From the NCBI RefSeq assembly GCF_019049285.1, contig NZ_JAGMUL010000015.1, forward strand, positions 124,001 to 188,000: a stretch of DNA of 64,000 bases, read 5' to 3'. The notes beneath the pieces are model-generated. The model ran no database searches and had not been told where the DNA came from. It saw nothing but the letters and a program-made list of their open reading frames with translations. This document shows, in pieces, positions 25,336 to 33,612 of the stretch (its first letter is position 1; each line of letters begins with the position of its first letter). Both the position numbers and the translations under genes were made by a program. This DNA is from Streptomyces sp. AC550_RSS872 (GTDB lineage Bacteria; Actinomycetota; Actinomycetes; Streptomycetales; Streptomycetaceae).

Positions 25336-26700
25336 TCACGCGCCGCTTTCGCGCAGCATGTCCTCGCGCTCGACGAGTTTCACGCGCTCGCGGCCCTGCG
25401 GCTCGCCCAGCGCCTTTTCGGCGGCGTCGAGCTTGTACCAGCCCTCCCACGTGGTGAAGCGGACCTCGCGCTCGGCGAGGAAGGCGTCCACGGCCTCTGG
25501 CTCCGGCGAAGCAGGCGTCTGTAGACGGCCGTTCGCGAAGTCGTCCAGGAGGTTGGCCACCGTCTCGTTGGCGTCGCCCTTGGTGTGGCCGATCAGGCCC
25601 ACCGGACCGCGCCTGATCCAGCCGGTGACATACGTCGACTGAAGGTGCTCGCCGCTCTCCTGTATGACGCGGCCGCCCTCGTCCGGGACCGTGCCCGAGT
25701 CGATGTCCCAGGGCAGCTTGGGGAGTTTGTCGGAGAGGTAGCCGACGGCGCGGTAGATCGCGGTGACGTCCCAGTCCTTGAACTCGCCGGTGCCCTTGAC
25801 GTTGCCGGTGCCGTCGAGGGCGGTGCGCTCGGTGCGCAGGCCGACGACCTTGCCGTCCTCGCCGAGGATCTCCGAGGGCGACTCGAAGAAGTGCAGGAAC
25901 AGCTTGTGCGGCCGGTCGCCGACGTCGCGGATCGCCCAGTTCTCCAGGGTCTTGGCGACCATGTCGGCCTGCTTGTTGCCACGCCGGGTCTCGATCGAGC
26001 CCTCGTCGTAGTCGATGTCCTCGGGGTCGACGATGACCTCGATGTTGGGGGAGTGGTCCAGCTCCCGCAGCTCCATCGGGGAGAACTTCGCCTGCGCCGG
26101 GCCACGGCGGCCGAACACGTGGACCTCCAGGGCCTTGTTGGCCTTCAGCCCGTCGTAGACGTTCGGCGGGATCTCCGTCGGCAGCAGTTCGTCCGCCGTC
26201 TTGGCCAGGATCCGGGCCACGTCCAGCGCGACGTTGCCGACGCCGAGGACGGCGACCTTCTCGGCCTCAAGCGGCCAGGTGCGCGGCACGTCCGGGTGGC
26301 CGTCGTACCAGGAGACGAAGTCCGCGGCGCCGTAGGACCCGTCGAGGTCGATGCCCGGGATCGGCAGTGCCCGGTCGGCCGTCGCGCCGGTGGAGAAGAT
26401 CACGGCGTCGTAGAACGCGCGCAGGTCGTCCAGGTTGAGGTCGGTCGGGTAGTCGATGTTGCCGAAGAGGCGGATCTGCGGCTTGTCGAGGACCTGGTGG
26501 AGGGCCGTGATGATGCCCTTGATGCGCGGGTGATCGGGCGCGACGCCGTAACGGATCAGGCCGAACGGCGCCGGCATGCGCTCGAAGAGGTCGATGGACA
26601 CGCCGGGTTCGGCGGCCACGTCGGACTTGAGCAGAGCGTCGGCGGCGTAGATCCCGGCGGGGCCGGCTCCGACGATGGCTACCCGCAGGGGGCGGGGCAT
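25336..26700 (-). CDS. fprA: FprA-type NADPH:ferredoxin oxidoreductase
   Basis: A 454-residue flavoprotein of the adrenodoxin-reductase class that passes electrons from NADPH to ferredoxin, supplying P450s and other ferredoxin-dependent enzymes. The FAD loop is VAIVGAGPAGIYAADALL at the N-terminus, the family signature PFGLIRYGVAPDHPRIK follows at about 50-66, and the NADPH loop VLGVGNVALDVAR is near 160. The late block WIRRGPVGLIGHTKGDA is also typical. ATG 26700 has AAGGGA about 9 nt upstream. An iron-box-like motif at 26751-26766 suggests control by DmdR/IdeR. A P450 gene is about 29 kb away. Confidence 0.88.
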   Translation of the reverse strand: MPRPLRVAIVGAGPAGIYAADALLKSDVAAEPGVSIDLFERMPAPFGLIRYGVAPDHPRIKGIITALHQVLDKPQIRLFGNIDYPTDLNLDDLRAFYDAVIFSTGATADRALPIPGIDLDGSYGAADFVSWYDGHPDVPRTWPLEAEKVAVLGVGNVALDVARILAKTADELLPTEIPPNVYDGLKANKALEVHVFGRRGPAQAKFSPMELRELDHSPNIEVIVDPEDIDYDEGSIETRRGNKQADMVAKTLENWAIRDVGDRPHKLFLHFFESPSEILGEDGKVVGLRTERTALDGTGNVKGTGEFKDWDVTAIYRAVGYLSDKLPKLPWDIDSGTVPDEGGRVIQESGEHLQSTYVTGWIRRGPVGLIGHTKGDANETVANLLDDFANGRLQTPASPEPEAVDAFLAEREVRFTTWEGWYKLDAAEKALGEPQGRERVKLVEREDMLRESGA

Positions 26701-26750
26701 GATCAGGGTCCCTTCGAGTGGTGACAAGCGATCTCGTCGGGAAGCCTAAA

Positions 26751-26766
26751 CTAAGGCAAGCCTAAG
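26751..26766. promoter_or_regulatory. Iron-box-like operator upstream of fprA
   Basis: CTAAGGCAAGCCTAAG, a near-palindrome that shares the TTAGGC/GCCTAA elements of DmdR/IdeR iron boxes (consensus TTAGGTTAGGCTCACCTAA). On the minus strand about 12 of 19 positions match in a by-eye alignment. It lies 51 bp upstream of the ATG. Confidence 0.5.
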
Positions 26767-26785
26767 TCGGTACGTGGGTCCAACC

Positions 26786-26797
26786 TATGAGCTCATA
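26786..26797. repeat. 12-bp palindrome in fprA upstream region
   Basis: TATGAGCTCATA, a perfect palindrome inside an unusually A+T-rich stretch between fprA and the chitosanase gene. It may be an additional operator; no known regulator site is recognised. Confidence 0.35.
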
Positions 26798-26859
26798 AAT
26801 CAATTCTATGGGTTGTTCCGGGGTTGCCGTACACGCGGGTCCGGCGACCCCGGTCTCCG

Positions 26860-27684
26860 TCAGTCGATGTGGTAACTGTCCCCGTACACCTTCCAGTCGA
26901 GCGGCGGGTCGAGGTCGACGTTGCCCTCGCGCAGGAAGACGCGCTGGGCCGTGTCGACCCTGCTGGTGTCGCTGTGGGCCTCCTCCTGCTTCATGGCCCA
27001 CACCCGTGCGTCCAGGAAGGCGTGCAGATAGGTGACCTCGTCGCCGCCCTGCGCCGGCGGCCGGGCCCGGTTCAGCGCGCGCCTGCGGATGTTGCGGAAG
27101 CTGGTCGGGTCGCTGCCGTCGCCGTGCATGACGATGGCGTCGTAGTACGCGAACTGCCCGAGCACGCGCAGCCCGTCCGTCCTGCCCTGGCGAACGGCCG
27201 GGTTGAAGTACACCCGGTCCCGTTCGTCGTCCTGCGCCCGCCGGAACTCCTGGTCCTGCGCGGCCCGCGCCCAGTCGCGGGGGAAGTCCGGGTCGAGACC
27301 GGCGTGCGAGTCGGTGCCGTTCACCCGGCGCAGCGCCGGGAGGTACCGGGCGAGGACGTTGCCGGGGCGGCGGTCGGCGTACAGCTCGACCAGGTCGAGC
27401 ATGTCGCCCGTGCCGGAGCAGAAGCCGATGATCCCGGCCGTGTAGCCGCGGCCGTCGCCGATGTCCTCGATGTACTTGTACTGCGCCTTCCAGTCGAGCG
27501 AGGAGTTCTCCGCGCTCGACACCAGCTGCATGGCGATCTCCTTCTTCGCCGGGTCGTCGAGTCCCGCAGCGTCGGCGCGGAGTGCGGCGGCACGCGGGGA
27601 GTCGAGGAGCGAGGTCGACGCCAGCGACGCCCCGAACAGGGCGAGGAGGGCGCGGCGGCGCGAGGTGTGCGCGGGGTGCTTCAC
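26860..27684 (-). CDS. csnA: Secreted GH46 chitosanase
   Basis: A 274-residue endo-chitosanase that cuts beta-1,4-glucosamine polymers. A twin-arginine-type signal (SRRRALLALFGAS, residues 8-20) precedes the mature domain. The catalytic pair is intact: Glu59 in SSAENSSLDW and Asp77 in IEDIGDGRGY, 18 residues apart as in the Streptomyces N174 enzyme. Further family blocks are GFCSGTGDML, NDERDRVYF-like QDDERDRVYF, GQFAYYDAIVMHG and DTAQRVFL. The GTG at 27684 has GGAG five bases upstream. A 15-bp palindrome 61 bp before the start suggests ROK-family (CsnR-type) repression. Confidence 0.93.
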   Translation of the reverse strand: MKHPAHTSRRRALLALFGASLASTSLLDSPRAAALRADAAGLDDPAKKEIAMQLVSSAENSSLDWKAQYKYIEDIGDGRGYTAGIIGFCSGTGDMLDLVELYADRRPGNVLARYLPALRRVNGTDSHAGLDPDFPRDWARAAQDQEFRRAQDDERDRVYFNPAVRQGRTDGLRVLGQFAYYDAIVMHGDGSDPTSFRNIRRRALNRARPPAQGGDEVTYLHAFLDARVWAMKQEEAHSDTSRVDTAQRVFLREGNVDLDPPLDWKVYGDSYHID

Positions 27685-27745
27685 GGCGGCTCCAAGTGAT
27701 GGTGGGGGGTGGGGAGTTGGCCGTAGCTGACACTGGGAATACTGA

Positions 27746-27760
27746 TAGGAAAGTTTCCTA
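27746..27760. promoter_or_regulatory. Chitosanase operator (CsnR-type palindrome)
   Basis: TAGGAAAGTTTCCTA, a perfect 15-bp palindrome around one central base, 61 bp upstream of the chitosanase GTG. Streptomyces csnA genes are known to be repressed by the ROK-family protein CsnR through a palindrome of this kind. Confidence 0.75.
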
Positions 27761-27827
27761 CCAGAAGTGGCGCGCAACGGGCACCGGCGCGTCAAAGGTT
27801 CGTACCTATGCACAAACAGCCGTGAGA

Positions 27828-30596
27828 CTACGGCAGCGGCTGCTCCGCCCAGATCACCTTGCCCGCGGGCAGATAGCGCGTGCCCCACCGGTCGGCCAGC
27901 TGCGCCACCAGGAACAGACCGCGCCCGCCCTCGTCCGTCATGGTCGCGTACCGCAGATGCGGCGAGGTACTGCTGCTGTCGAAGACCTCGCAGATCAGAC
28001 TGCGGTCGCGCAGCATCCGCACCCGGATCGGCTCACCGCCGTACCGGATCGCGTTGGTGACCAGCTCGCTCAGGATGAGTTCCGTGGTGAACGACAGCTC
28101 CTGAAGCCCCCATGCCCTCAGGGTCCGGGTCACGGCCGACCGCACCTGGCCCACGGCCGCCGGATCGGACGGCACCTCCCACTCGGCGACCAGTTCGGCG
28201 CCGAGGGCCCGAGTACGCGCCACGATCAGCGCGATGTCGTCGCTCGCCCGGCCCGGCTGCCGGGCCTCCAGTACGGCCTGGCAGGTCTCCTCCGGTGACC
28301 GTCCGGCCCGGGCCAGCGCGGCGCGCAGCAGTTCCAGGCCCTCGTCGATGTCCCGGGCCCGGTCCTCCACGAGCCCGTCCGTGTAGAGCACCAGCCGGCT
28401 GTCCTCGGCCAGCTCCAGCTCGGCCGTCTCGAACGGCAGCCCGCCCAGGCCCAGCGGCGGTCCGGCGGGCACGTCCGGGAAGCCGACCGAGCCGTCCGGC
28501 TGGATCAGGGCCGGCGGCGGATGGCCGGCGCGGGCGATCGTGCACCGCTGGGACACCGGGTCGTAGACCGCGTACAGACAGGTCGCGCCGGTCACCGGGG
28601 CGGTGTCGGCCTCCTCGGCCGTCTCGTCCTGGTCGATCCGGGCGACCAGCTCGTCGAGGAGCGCGAGCAGTTCGTCGGGCGGCAGGTCCAGGGCGGAGAA
28701 GTTGTGCACCGCCGTGCGCAGCCGGCCCATCGTCGCCGCCGCGTGCAGCCCGTGGCCGACGACGTCCCCCACCACCAGCGCGACCCGCGCACCCGACAGC
28801 GGCAGCACGTCGAACCAGTCCCCGCCGACGCCGGCCTGCGCCGGCAGGTACCGGTAGGCGATGTCGAGCGCGTTCTGCTCGGGCAGGCTGCGCGGCAGCA
28901 GACTGCGCTGAAGCGTCACCGCCATGCTGTGCTCGCGCGTGTACCGGCGGGCGTTGTCGATGGACACCGCGGCCCGGGCGACCAGCTCCTCGGCGAGCGC
29001 CACCTCGTCGGCGTCGAACGGCTCGGCCTTCCGCGACCGCCAGAAGCTCACCACACCCAGCACCAGGGTCCCGGCCCGGAGCGGGACCGCGACCAGCGAG
29101 TGGATGCCGAAGTCCACGACCTGCGCCGAACGCTCCAGATCCTGGGCGCGCCAGCCCGAAGCCTCCTCCAGCCGCGGCTCGATCACGGCCTGCCCGTCCT
29201 TCAGCGCGCGGGCCTGCGGCGAGGAGTCCACGAACCGGATCTCCTCGCCCACCGGGTACAGCGGCGCGTCCTTGCGTATCCCACCGCACGCCGTGCGCCG
29301 CAGCCGCGTCACGCCCTCCGGCTGCCCGCCGCCCAGCACGGCCTCGAACAGGTCGACGGTGGCGAAGTCCGCGAACCGGGGCACCGCCAGCTCCGCCAGT
29401 TCCTCTGCGGTCCGGGTGACGTCCAGGCTGGTACCGATGCCCACACCGGCGTCGTACAGCATGTTCAGGCGCTCGCGGGCCTCCTCGGCGCGGCCGGACA
29501 GGGCCCGCAGCTCGGTCGAGTCGCGCAGCGTGGCGACGCTGCCGGACGGGCGGCCCCTGAGCGTGGTGGGGCGCTGGTTGACCGCCAGCAACCGGTCCTT
29601 GACCAGGTGCACCTCGTCGGTGGCCATCCGGCCGGAGTCCAGCAGCTCGGCGGTGTCGGGGGCGAGACCGAGATGCAGCACCCGGTGGCCCTCGGCGTTC
29701 GCGGGCAGATCGAGCAGCCGGTGCGCCTCGTCGTTGGCGAGCAGCAGCCGCCCCTCGGTGCCGACGATGATCACACCCTCCCGGACGGCGTGCAGAACGG
29801 CGTCGTGGTGCTCGTACATCCGGGTCATCTCGTCCGGCCCGAGACCGTGGGTCTGCCGCAGCAGCCGCCTGCTGACCAGCGCGGTGCCCGCCGTCGCCAG
29901 GGCGAGCGCCACCGCGGCGGCGGTCAGGACGAGCGGCAGCTGCCGGTCGGCCGTACCACCCACGGTCGCCGTCGTGATCCCGGCCGACACCAGCCCGACG
30001 ACCTTCCCGTCGGGATCCCTGACGGGGACCACGGCCTGGACCAGCGGCCCGATCGTCCCGGTGATCTGCTCGGTCACGACCCGGCCCGCCAGGGCCGGTT
30101 CCAGGTTCCCGACGAACTTCTTCCCGATCCGGTCCGTCTTCGGGTGGGTGTAGCGGATGCCGTCGGTGTTCATGACGACGATGAAGTCCACACCCGTCGC
30201 CTCGCGCGCCGCCTCGGCCCGCGGCTGCAACACGGCCGTCGGGTCCGGGCCGTCCAGCGCCTCCCGGGTGCCGGGAGCGTTGGCGAACGACTCGGCGACC
30301 GCCACCGAACGGTTGCGGGCCTCCTCCGTGGTGTCGTGCCGCACCTGGAGCACCAGGGCCACCACCGCGGCGACCACCAGCAGCAGCACGATCACCACTT
30401 GCAGCACGAACACCTGACCGGCGACGCTGCGCCCACGGACCGTCGCCCGCACCCCGGGGAAGCGTCCCTGGCGCTGCCCCTCGCGCGGCAGCCCTCCTGC
30501 GGGCACCCCGCGGACGCGGTCGGGCGCATCCCCTGTGCGCACACCGCTCGGACGACGGGCCGACCGGGCCCCGGAGCGACCCCATAGTCGGACCAT
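27828..30596 (-). CDS. Membrane SpoIIE-type phosphatase with sensor and HATPase domains
   Basis: A 922-residue signalling protein. Order: basic N-terminus, membrane helix (about 60-83), extracytoplasmic Cache/CitA-like sensor with FIVVMNTDGIRYTHPKTDRIG, second helix (about 215-237), PAS (about 250-340), GAF (about 365-520), PP2C-like SpoIIE domain (GGDWFDVLPL, VGDVVGHG, LYTDGLVED), and a C-terminal HATPase with SELVTNAIRYGG and GGRGLFLVAQL. It can thus both dephosphorylate an anti-sigma antagonist and act as an anti-sigma-like kinase or binder. The start is uncertain; ATG 30596 is used. It is one of three related proteins in 10 kb. Confidence 0.88.
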   Translation of the reverse strand: MVRLWGRSGARSARRPSGVRTGDAPDRVRGVPAGGLPREGQRQGRFPGVRATVRGRSVAGQVFVLQVVIVLLLVVAAVVALVLQVRHDTTEEARNRSVAVAESFANAPGTREALDGPDPTAVLQPRAEAAREATGVDFIVVMNTDGIRYTHPKTDRIGKKFVGNLEPALAGRVVTEQITGTIGPLVQAVVPVRDPDGKVVGLVSAGITTATVGGTADRQLPLVLTAAAVALALATAGTALVSRRLLRQTHGLGPDEMTRMYEHHDAVLHAVREGVIIVGTEGRLLLANDEAHRLLDLPANAEGHRVLHLGLAPDTAELLDSGRMATDEVHLVKDRLLAVNQRPTTLRGRPSGSVATLRDSTELRALSGRAEEARERLNMLYDAGVGIGTSLDVTRTAEELAELAVPRFADFATVDLFEAVLGGGQPEGVTRLRRTACGGIRKDAPLYPVGEEIRFVDSSPQARALKDGQAVIEPRLEEASGWRAQDLERSAQVVDFGIHSLVAVPLRAGTLVLGVVSFWRSRKAEPFDADEVALAEELVARAAVSIDNARRYTREHSMAVTLQRSLLPRSLPEQNALDIAYRYLPAQAGVGGDWFDVLPLSGARVALVVGDVVGHGLHAAATMGRLRTAVHNFSALDLPPDELLALLDELVARIDQDETAEEADTAPVTGATCLYAVYDPVSQRCTIARAGHPPPALIQPDGSVGFPDVPAGPPLGLGGLPFETAELELAEDSRLVLYTDGLVEDRARDIDEGLELLRAALARAGRSPEETCQAVLEARQPGRASDDIALIVARTRALGAELVAEWEVPSDPAAVGQVRSAVTRTLRAWGLQELSFTTELILSELVTNAIRYGGEPIRVRMLRDRSLICEVFDSSSTSPHLRYATMTDEGGRGLFLVAQLADRWGTRYLPAGKVIWAEQPLP

Positions 30597-30761
30597 GTGC
30601 CCATGTCTACACTGCCGGGCCTCCGGAGGCGAGAGACGTAACAGACCGTGACAGGGCCTGCTGCGTCCCCCACACATCGGCCACAGGTGTGAAGCACCGG
30701 ATACGCGCAACTCCCGCCCCCGCAACAGGGTTACGCCGCCGGATGCCGACCGCGTCCGTGG

Positions 30762-33287
30762 TCACTTCCGTCGTGGGGCGGTGGCGCGTCGCGTGGCCAG
30801 CAGCAGCGCGATGTCGTCGGGGCGGTCCGTCGTGTGCCGGGCGCTCGCGGTGAGCCGGTCGGCCACGCCCGCCAGCGCCCGCCCGCCCGGCCGGGCACCG
30901 GGGGCACCGGCCTTGGCCAGCGCCACCCGCAGCGCGCTGATCCCGTCGTCGATGTCGACACCGGGCCGCTCCACCAGCCCGTCCGTGTACAGGGCCAGGA
31001 CGGCGCCCGGCTCCATCCGCAGCTCCGCCACCGGATACGTGGCCTGCGGATCCACGCCGAGCACCACTCCGCCGGGCAGGTCGACGACATGCGTACGGCC
31101 GTCCGGGCGGCGCAGCAACGGCGGCGGGTGCCCGGCCACGGCGGCCTGGGCGATGCCGGTCGCGGGGTCCAGCCGGATGTAGCAGCAGCTCGCGAACAGA
31201 CCGGCGTCGAGGTCGATGAGCAGATGGTTGGTGCCGCTCATCACCTCGTCGGGCGGCCGGTCGCCGAGCGCGAAGGCCCGCACCGCGCTGCGCAGCTGGC
31301 CCATGGTGGCCGCCGCCTGCACCCCGTGCCCCTGCACATCGCCGATGACCAGGGCCAGCCCGTCCCCGGCGGCGACGACGTCGTACCAGTCTCCGCCGAC
31401 CTCCATGCCCTGGGTGCCCGGCAGATAGCGTCCGGCGGTCTCCATCAGCGGGTGCTGCGACAGCCGCCGCGGGAGCAGCGCCTGCTGCAACCCCCTGGCC
31501 AGCGCGGCCTCGTTCTCGTAGCGCTGCGCCTTCTCCATGGCGTGGGCGATCAGCCCGGCCATCGCGGTGAGCACCGTGCGTTCCTCGGTGCTGAAGCTGC
31601 GCGGCCGGTCGAAACCGAGGATGCAGGAACCGACGGGACGCCCGGAGGCGATCAGCGGCAGGAAGGCACGCGCGCCCTCCGTCGCGTCCAGCGCGATCCC
31701 CGGATAGGACTCGGCGAGCTGCTCCATCGAGTCGAAGAACAGCGGCCGCCCGCTGGTCAGCGTCTCGACCCCCGGCAGCCGCTCGTCCAGCCCCACACCG
31801 TCGAACGGGGCGAGGAACCCCTTGGGGAAGCCGGTCTCCCAGGCCAGGTACAGATGCCGCTCCTGGAGCAGATAGATGGCCAGCCGACGGCCGCCGAACG
31901 CGGGCAGCAGCTCCCGCATCACCACGGCGGACACCTGACGGGCGGTGACCGCCTCGGTGAGTGCGATGGCGAGCACGATGGGCCGGTACAGGGGGTTGAG
32001 CGACGGAGCGCCGGCCGGTTCCGGGGCGCCGAGCGCGTCGGGCAGGCCGGACGGGCCGTCGGCCACCCGGTGGCCCAGCCGGATCGTGCAGGTCAGCAGG
32101 TCCGGGCCGGGATAGACGGACAGGGCCAGCCAGTCGCCCGCGATGGCGTCGGCGGCGGGCTCACGCCCCTGGGCGGACGGTCTTCGGACATGGAAGTGCA
32201 CCGGGTCCGGGGACAGCAGCGCTCCGCGCAGATGGTCCTCCAGGGTGGGCTGGTTCAGCCATGGCACGCCCTCCCACAGGGGCCGGCCCAGCAGCTCGGT
32301 GCGCGGCCGGCGCAGCAGCCGGGCCGCGTGCGGATTCGCGTAGACGACCGTCCCCAGCCGGTCCAGGCACATCACCCCGTCCGGCAGCAGGTCGGCCGCC
32401 GCGTCCGCCACCGTGCCCGGCCCCGGGTCGAGGACGACACCCCGCACGGTCGCCGCCCGGGGGAGGCCCGAATCGTCGTACGGCCCCCAGACCTCGACCA
32501 GCCGGGGCGCACCGTCCGGGCCGCGCACGACCAGCGGCAGAGCGGGCGGACGGCCACCGGCCGCTTCCCGCAGCGCCGCCAGGACCCGCTCCGCGTCACC
32601 GGGAGCGACCGCGTCCGCGAAGGCCTCCGCGCTGCCGTGGGCTTCAGCCGCGACCGCGCCCAGTTCGACGTTCAGGCGCTCGTCCGCCGTCAGGTGACCG
32701 GTCACCGGATCCCAGGCGAACCGTCCCAGGTGCCCGGCGGGAGGGCGGGCGGCGGGCGGCCGGACGCACAGGGGTCCGCCCTCCCAGGTGACCGCCGAGG
32801 GGTCCTGGTCCTCCAGCTTCTCCAGGGCCGTTCCCAGCTCCTCGGCGAGCCGCGCCATGCGCTCGCGCACGGGCAGCAGCTCCGTGGCATCCGCCGCCGA
32901 AGGGAGCAGCGCCGTCAGCACGCCGTAGACGCTCGACCTGCCCGCGACGGGCGCGTACAAGGAGCCGAACGGGAAGGGCAGGCCGGCCGCGTACTGCGGA
33001 TAGCGGCGCATCGCCTCCGTGGCGTTCGGCAGCACGACCTCGACCCCGAGCCGATAGGCGTCCGCCACGGGGAACGGCCGGTCCACGTGCACACGCCACC
33101 ACGGCCGGAACAACGGCCCGGGCAACCCCTCCAGCACCGCCAGCCGCAGCAGCCCGGGCGTGCCGCAGCGCAGATAGACCCCGCCGACATGACCACCGGC
33201 CGCGCTGATCGCCTCCGCCGAGGCATCGATCAGCAGTGCCGCCAGCCTGCCGGGCGTGCGCTCTGCGCCCTCGGCGCTCCCAGTCAT
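30762..33287 (-). CDS. SpoIIE-type PP2C phosphatase with GAF/PAS sensing
   Basis: An 841-residue cytosolic phosphatase. A GAF-like N-terminal domain (about 10-160) is followed by a degenerate PAS region, a PAS domain with DGVMCLDRLGTVVYANPHA (about 300-400), a second GAF (about 430-585) and the SpoIIE PP2C domain with GGDWYDVVAAG, VIGDVQGHGVQAAATMG and LYTDGLVERPG (about 610-835). The metal-binding aspartates are present. Unlike its two relatives it lacks a C-terminal HATPase. Expected to dephosphorylate STAS anti-sigma-factor antagonists. The ATG at 33287 has GAGG upstream. Confidence 0.88.
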   Translation of the reverse strand: MTGSAEGAERTPGRLAALLIDASAEAISAAGGHVGGVYLRCGTPGLLRLAVLEGLPGPLFRPWWRVHVDRPFPVADAYRLGVEVVLPNATEAMRRYPQYAAGLPFPFGSLYAPVAGRSSVYGVLTALLPSAADATELLPVRERMARLAEELGTALEKLEDQDPSAVTWEGGPLCVRPPAARPPAGHLGRFAWDPVTGHLTADERLNVELGAVAAEAHGSAEAFADAVAPGDAERVLAALREAAGGRPPALPLVVRGPDGAPRLVEVWGPYDDSGLPRAATVRGVVLDPGPGTVADAAADLLPDGVMCLDRLGTVVYANPHAARLLRRPRTELLGRPLWEGVPWLNQPTLEDHLRGALLSPDPVHFHVRRPSAQGREPAADAIAGDWLALSVYPGPDLLTCTIRLGHRVADGPSGLPDALGAPEPAGAPSLNPLYRPIVLAIALTEAVTARQVSAVVMRELLPAFGGRRLAIYLLQERHLYLAWETGFPKGFLAPFDGVGLDERLPGVETLTSGRPLFFDSMEQLAESYPGIALDATEGARAFLPLIASGRPVGSCILGFDRPRSFSTEERTVLTAMAGLIAHAMEKAQRYENEAALARGLQQALLPRRLSQHPLMETAGRYLPGTQGMEVGGDWYDVVAAGDGLALVIGDVQGHGVQAAATMGQLRSAVRAFALGDRPPDEVMSGTNHLLIDLDAGLFASCCYIRLDPATGIAQAAVAGHPPPLLRRPDGRTHVVDLPGGVVLGVDPQATYPVAELRMEPGAVLALYTDGLVERPGVDIDDGISALRVALAKAGAPGARPGGRALAGVADRLTASARHTTDRPDDIALLLATRRATAPRRK

Positions 33288-33612
33288 CGGCCCTACCTCG
33301 TCCGTACGCCTTCACGCGCGCGACACAGCAAGAATGCGCCACGAGCCCCGTCACCCGCACCTGGGGCGACCTGCTCCGTCACCCCACCGGCCCGCCACCG
33401 CACGGTGAGCCGGGTACCCAGGGGGCGCGGACCGACGCCGCCCACGACACCGTTCGGCCCTGGGCGCGACACTCCCGTATCTGTGTCCTCGGCGCCGGAT
33501 ACGCCCGGACCGAAACCGCGCACCGGCCCGCCCCGTTGTCGGTGCGAGACCCGAGCCCCTCGGGAAGACTCGGGAACTGACCGGCGGGCGCAGCACAGGC
33601 AGGAGACCGACC
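33288..33612. other. Divergent intergenic region, no gene seen
   Basis: This 325-bp region separates the divergent phosphatase and TPR genes. It contains CCCGAG (33550-33555) facing CTCGGG (33559-33564), and a direct repeat of CTCGGGAA ten bases apart (33559 and 33569), near the TPR gene start. No coding signal seen. Confidence 0.5.
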
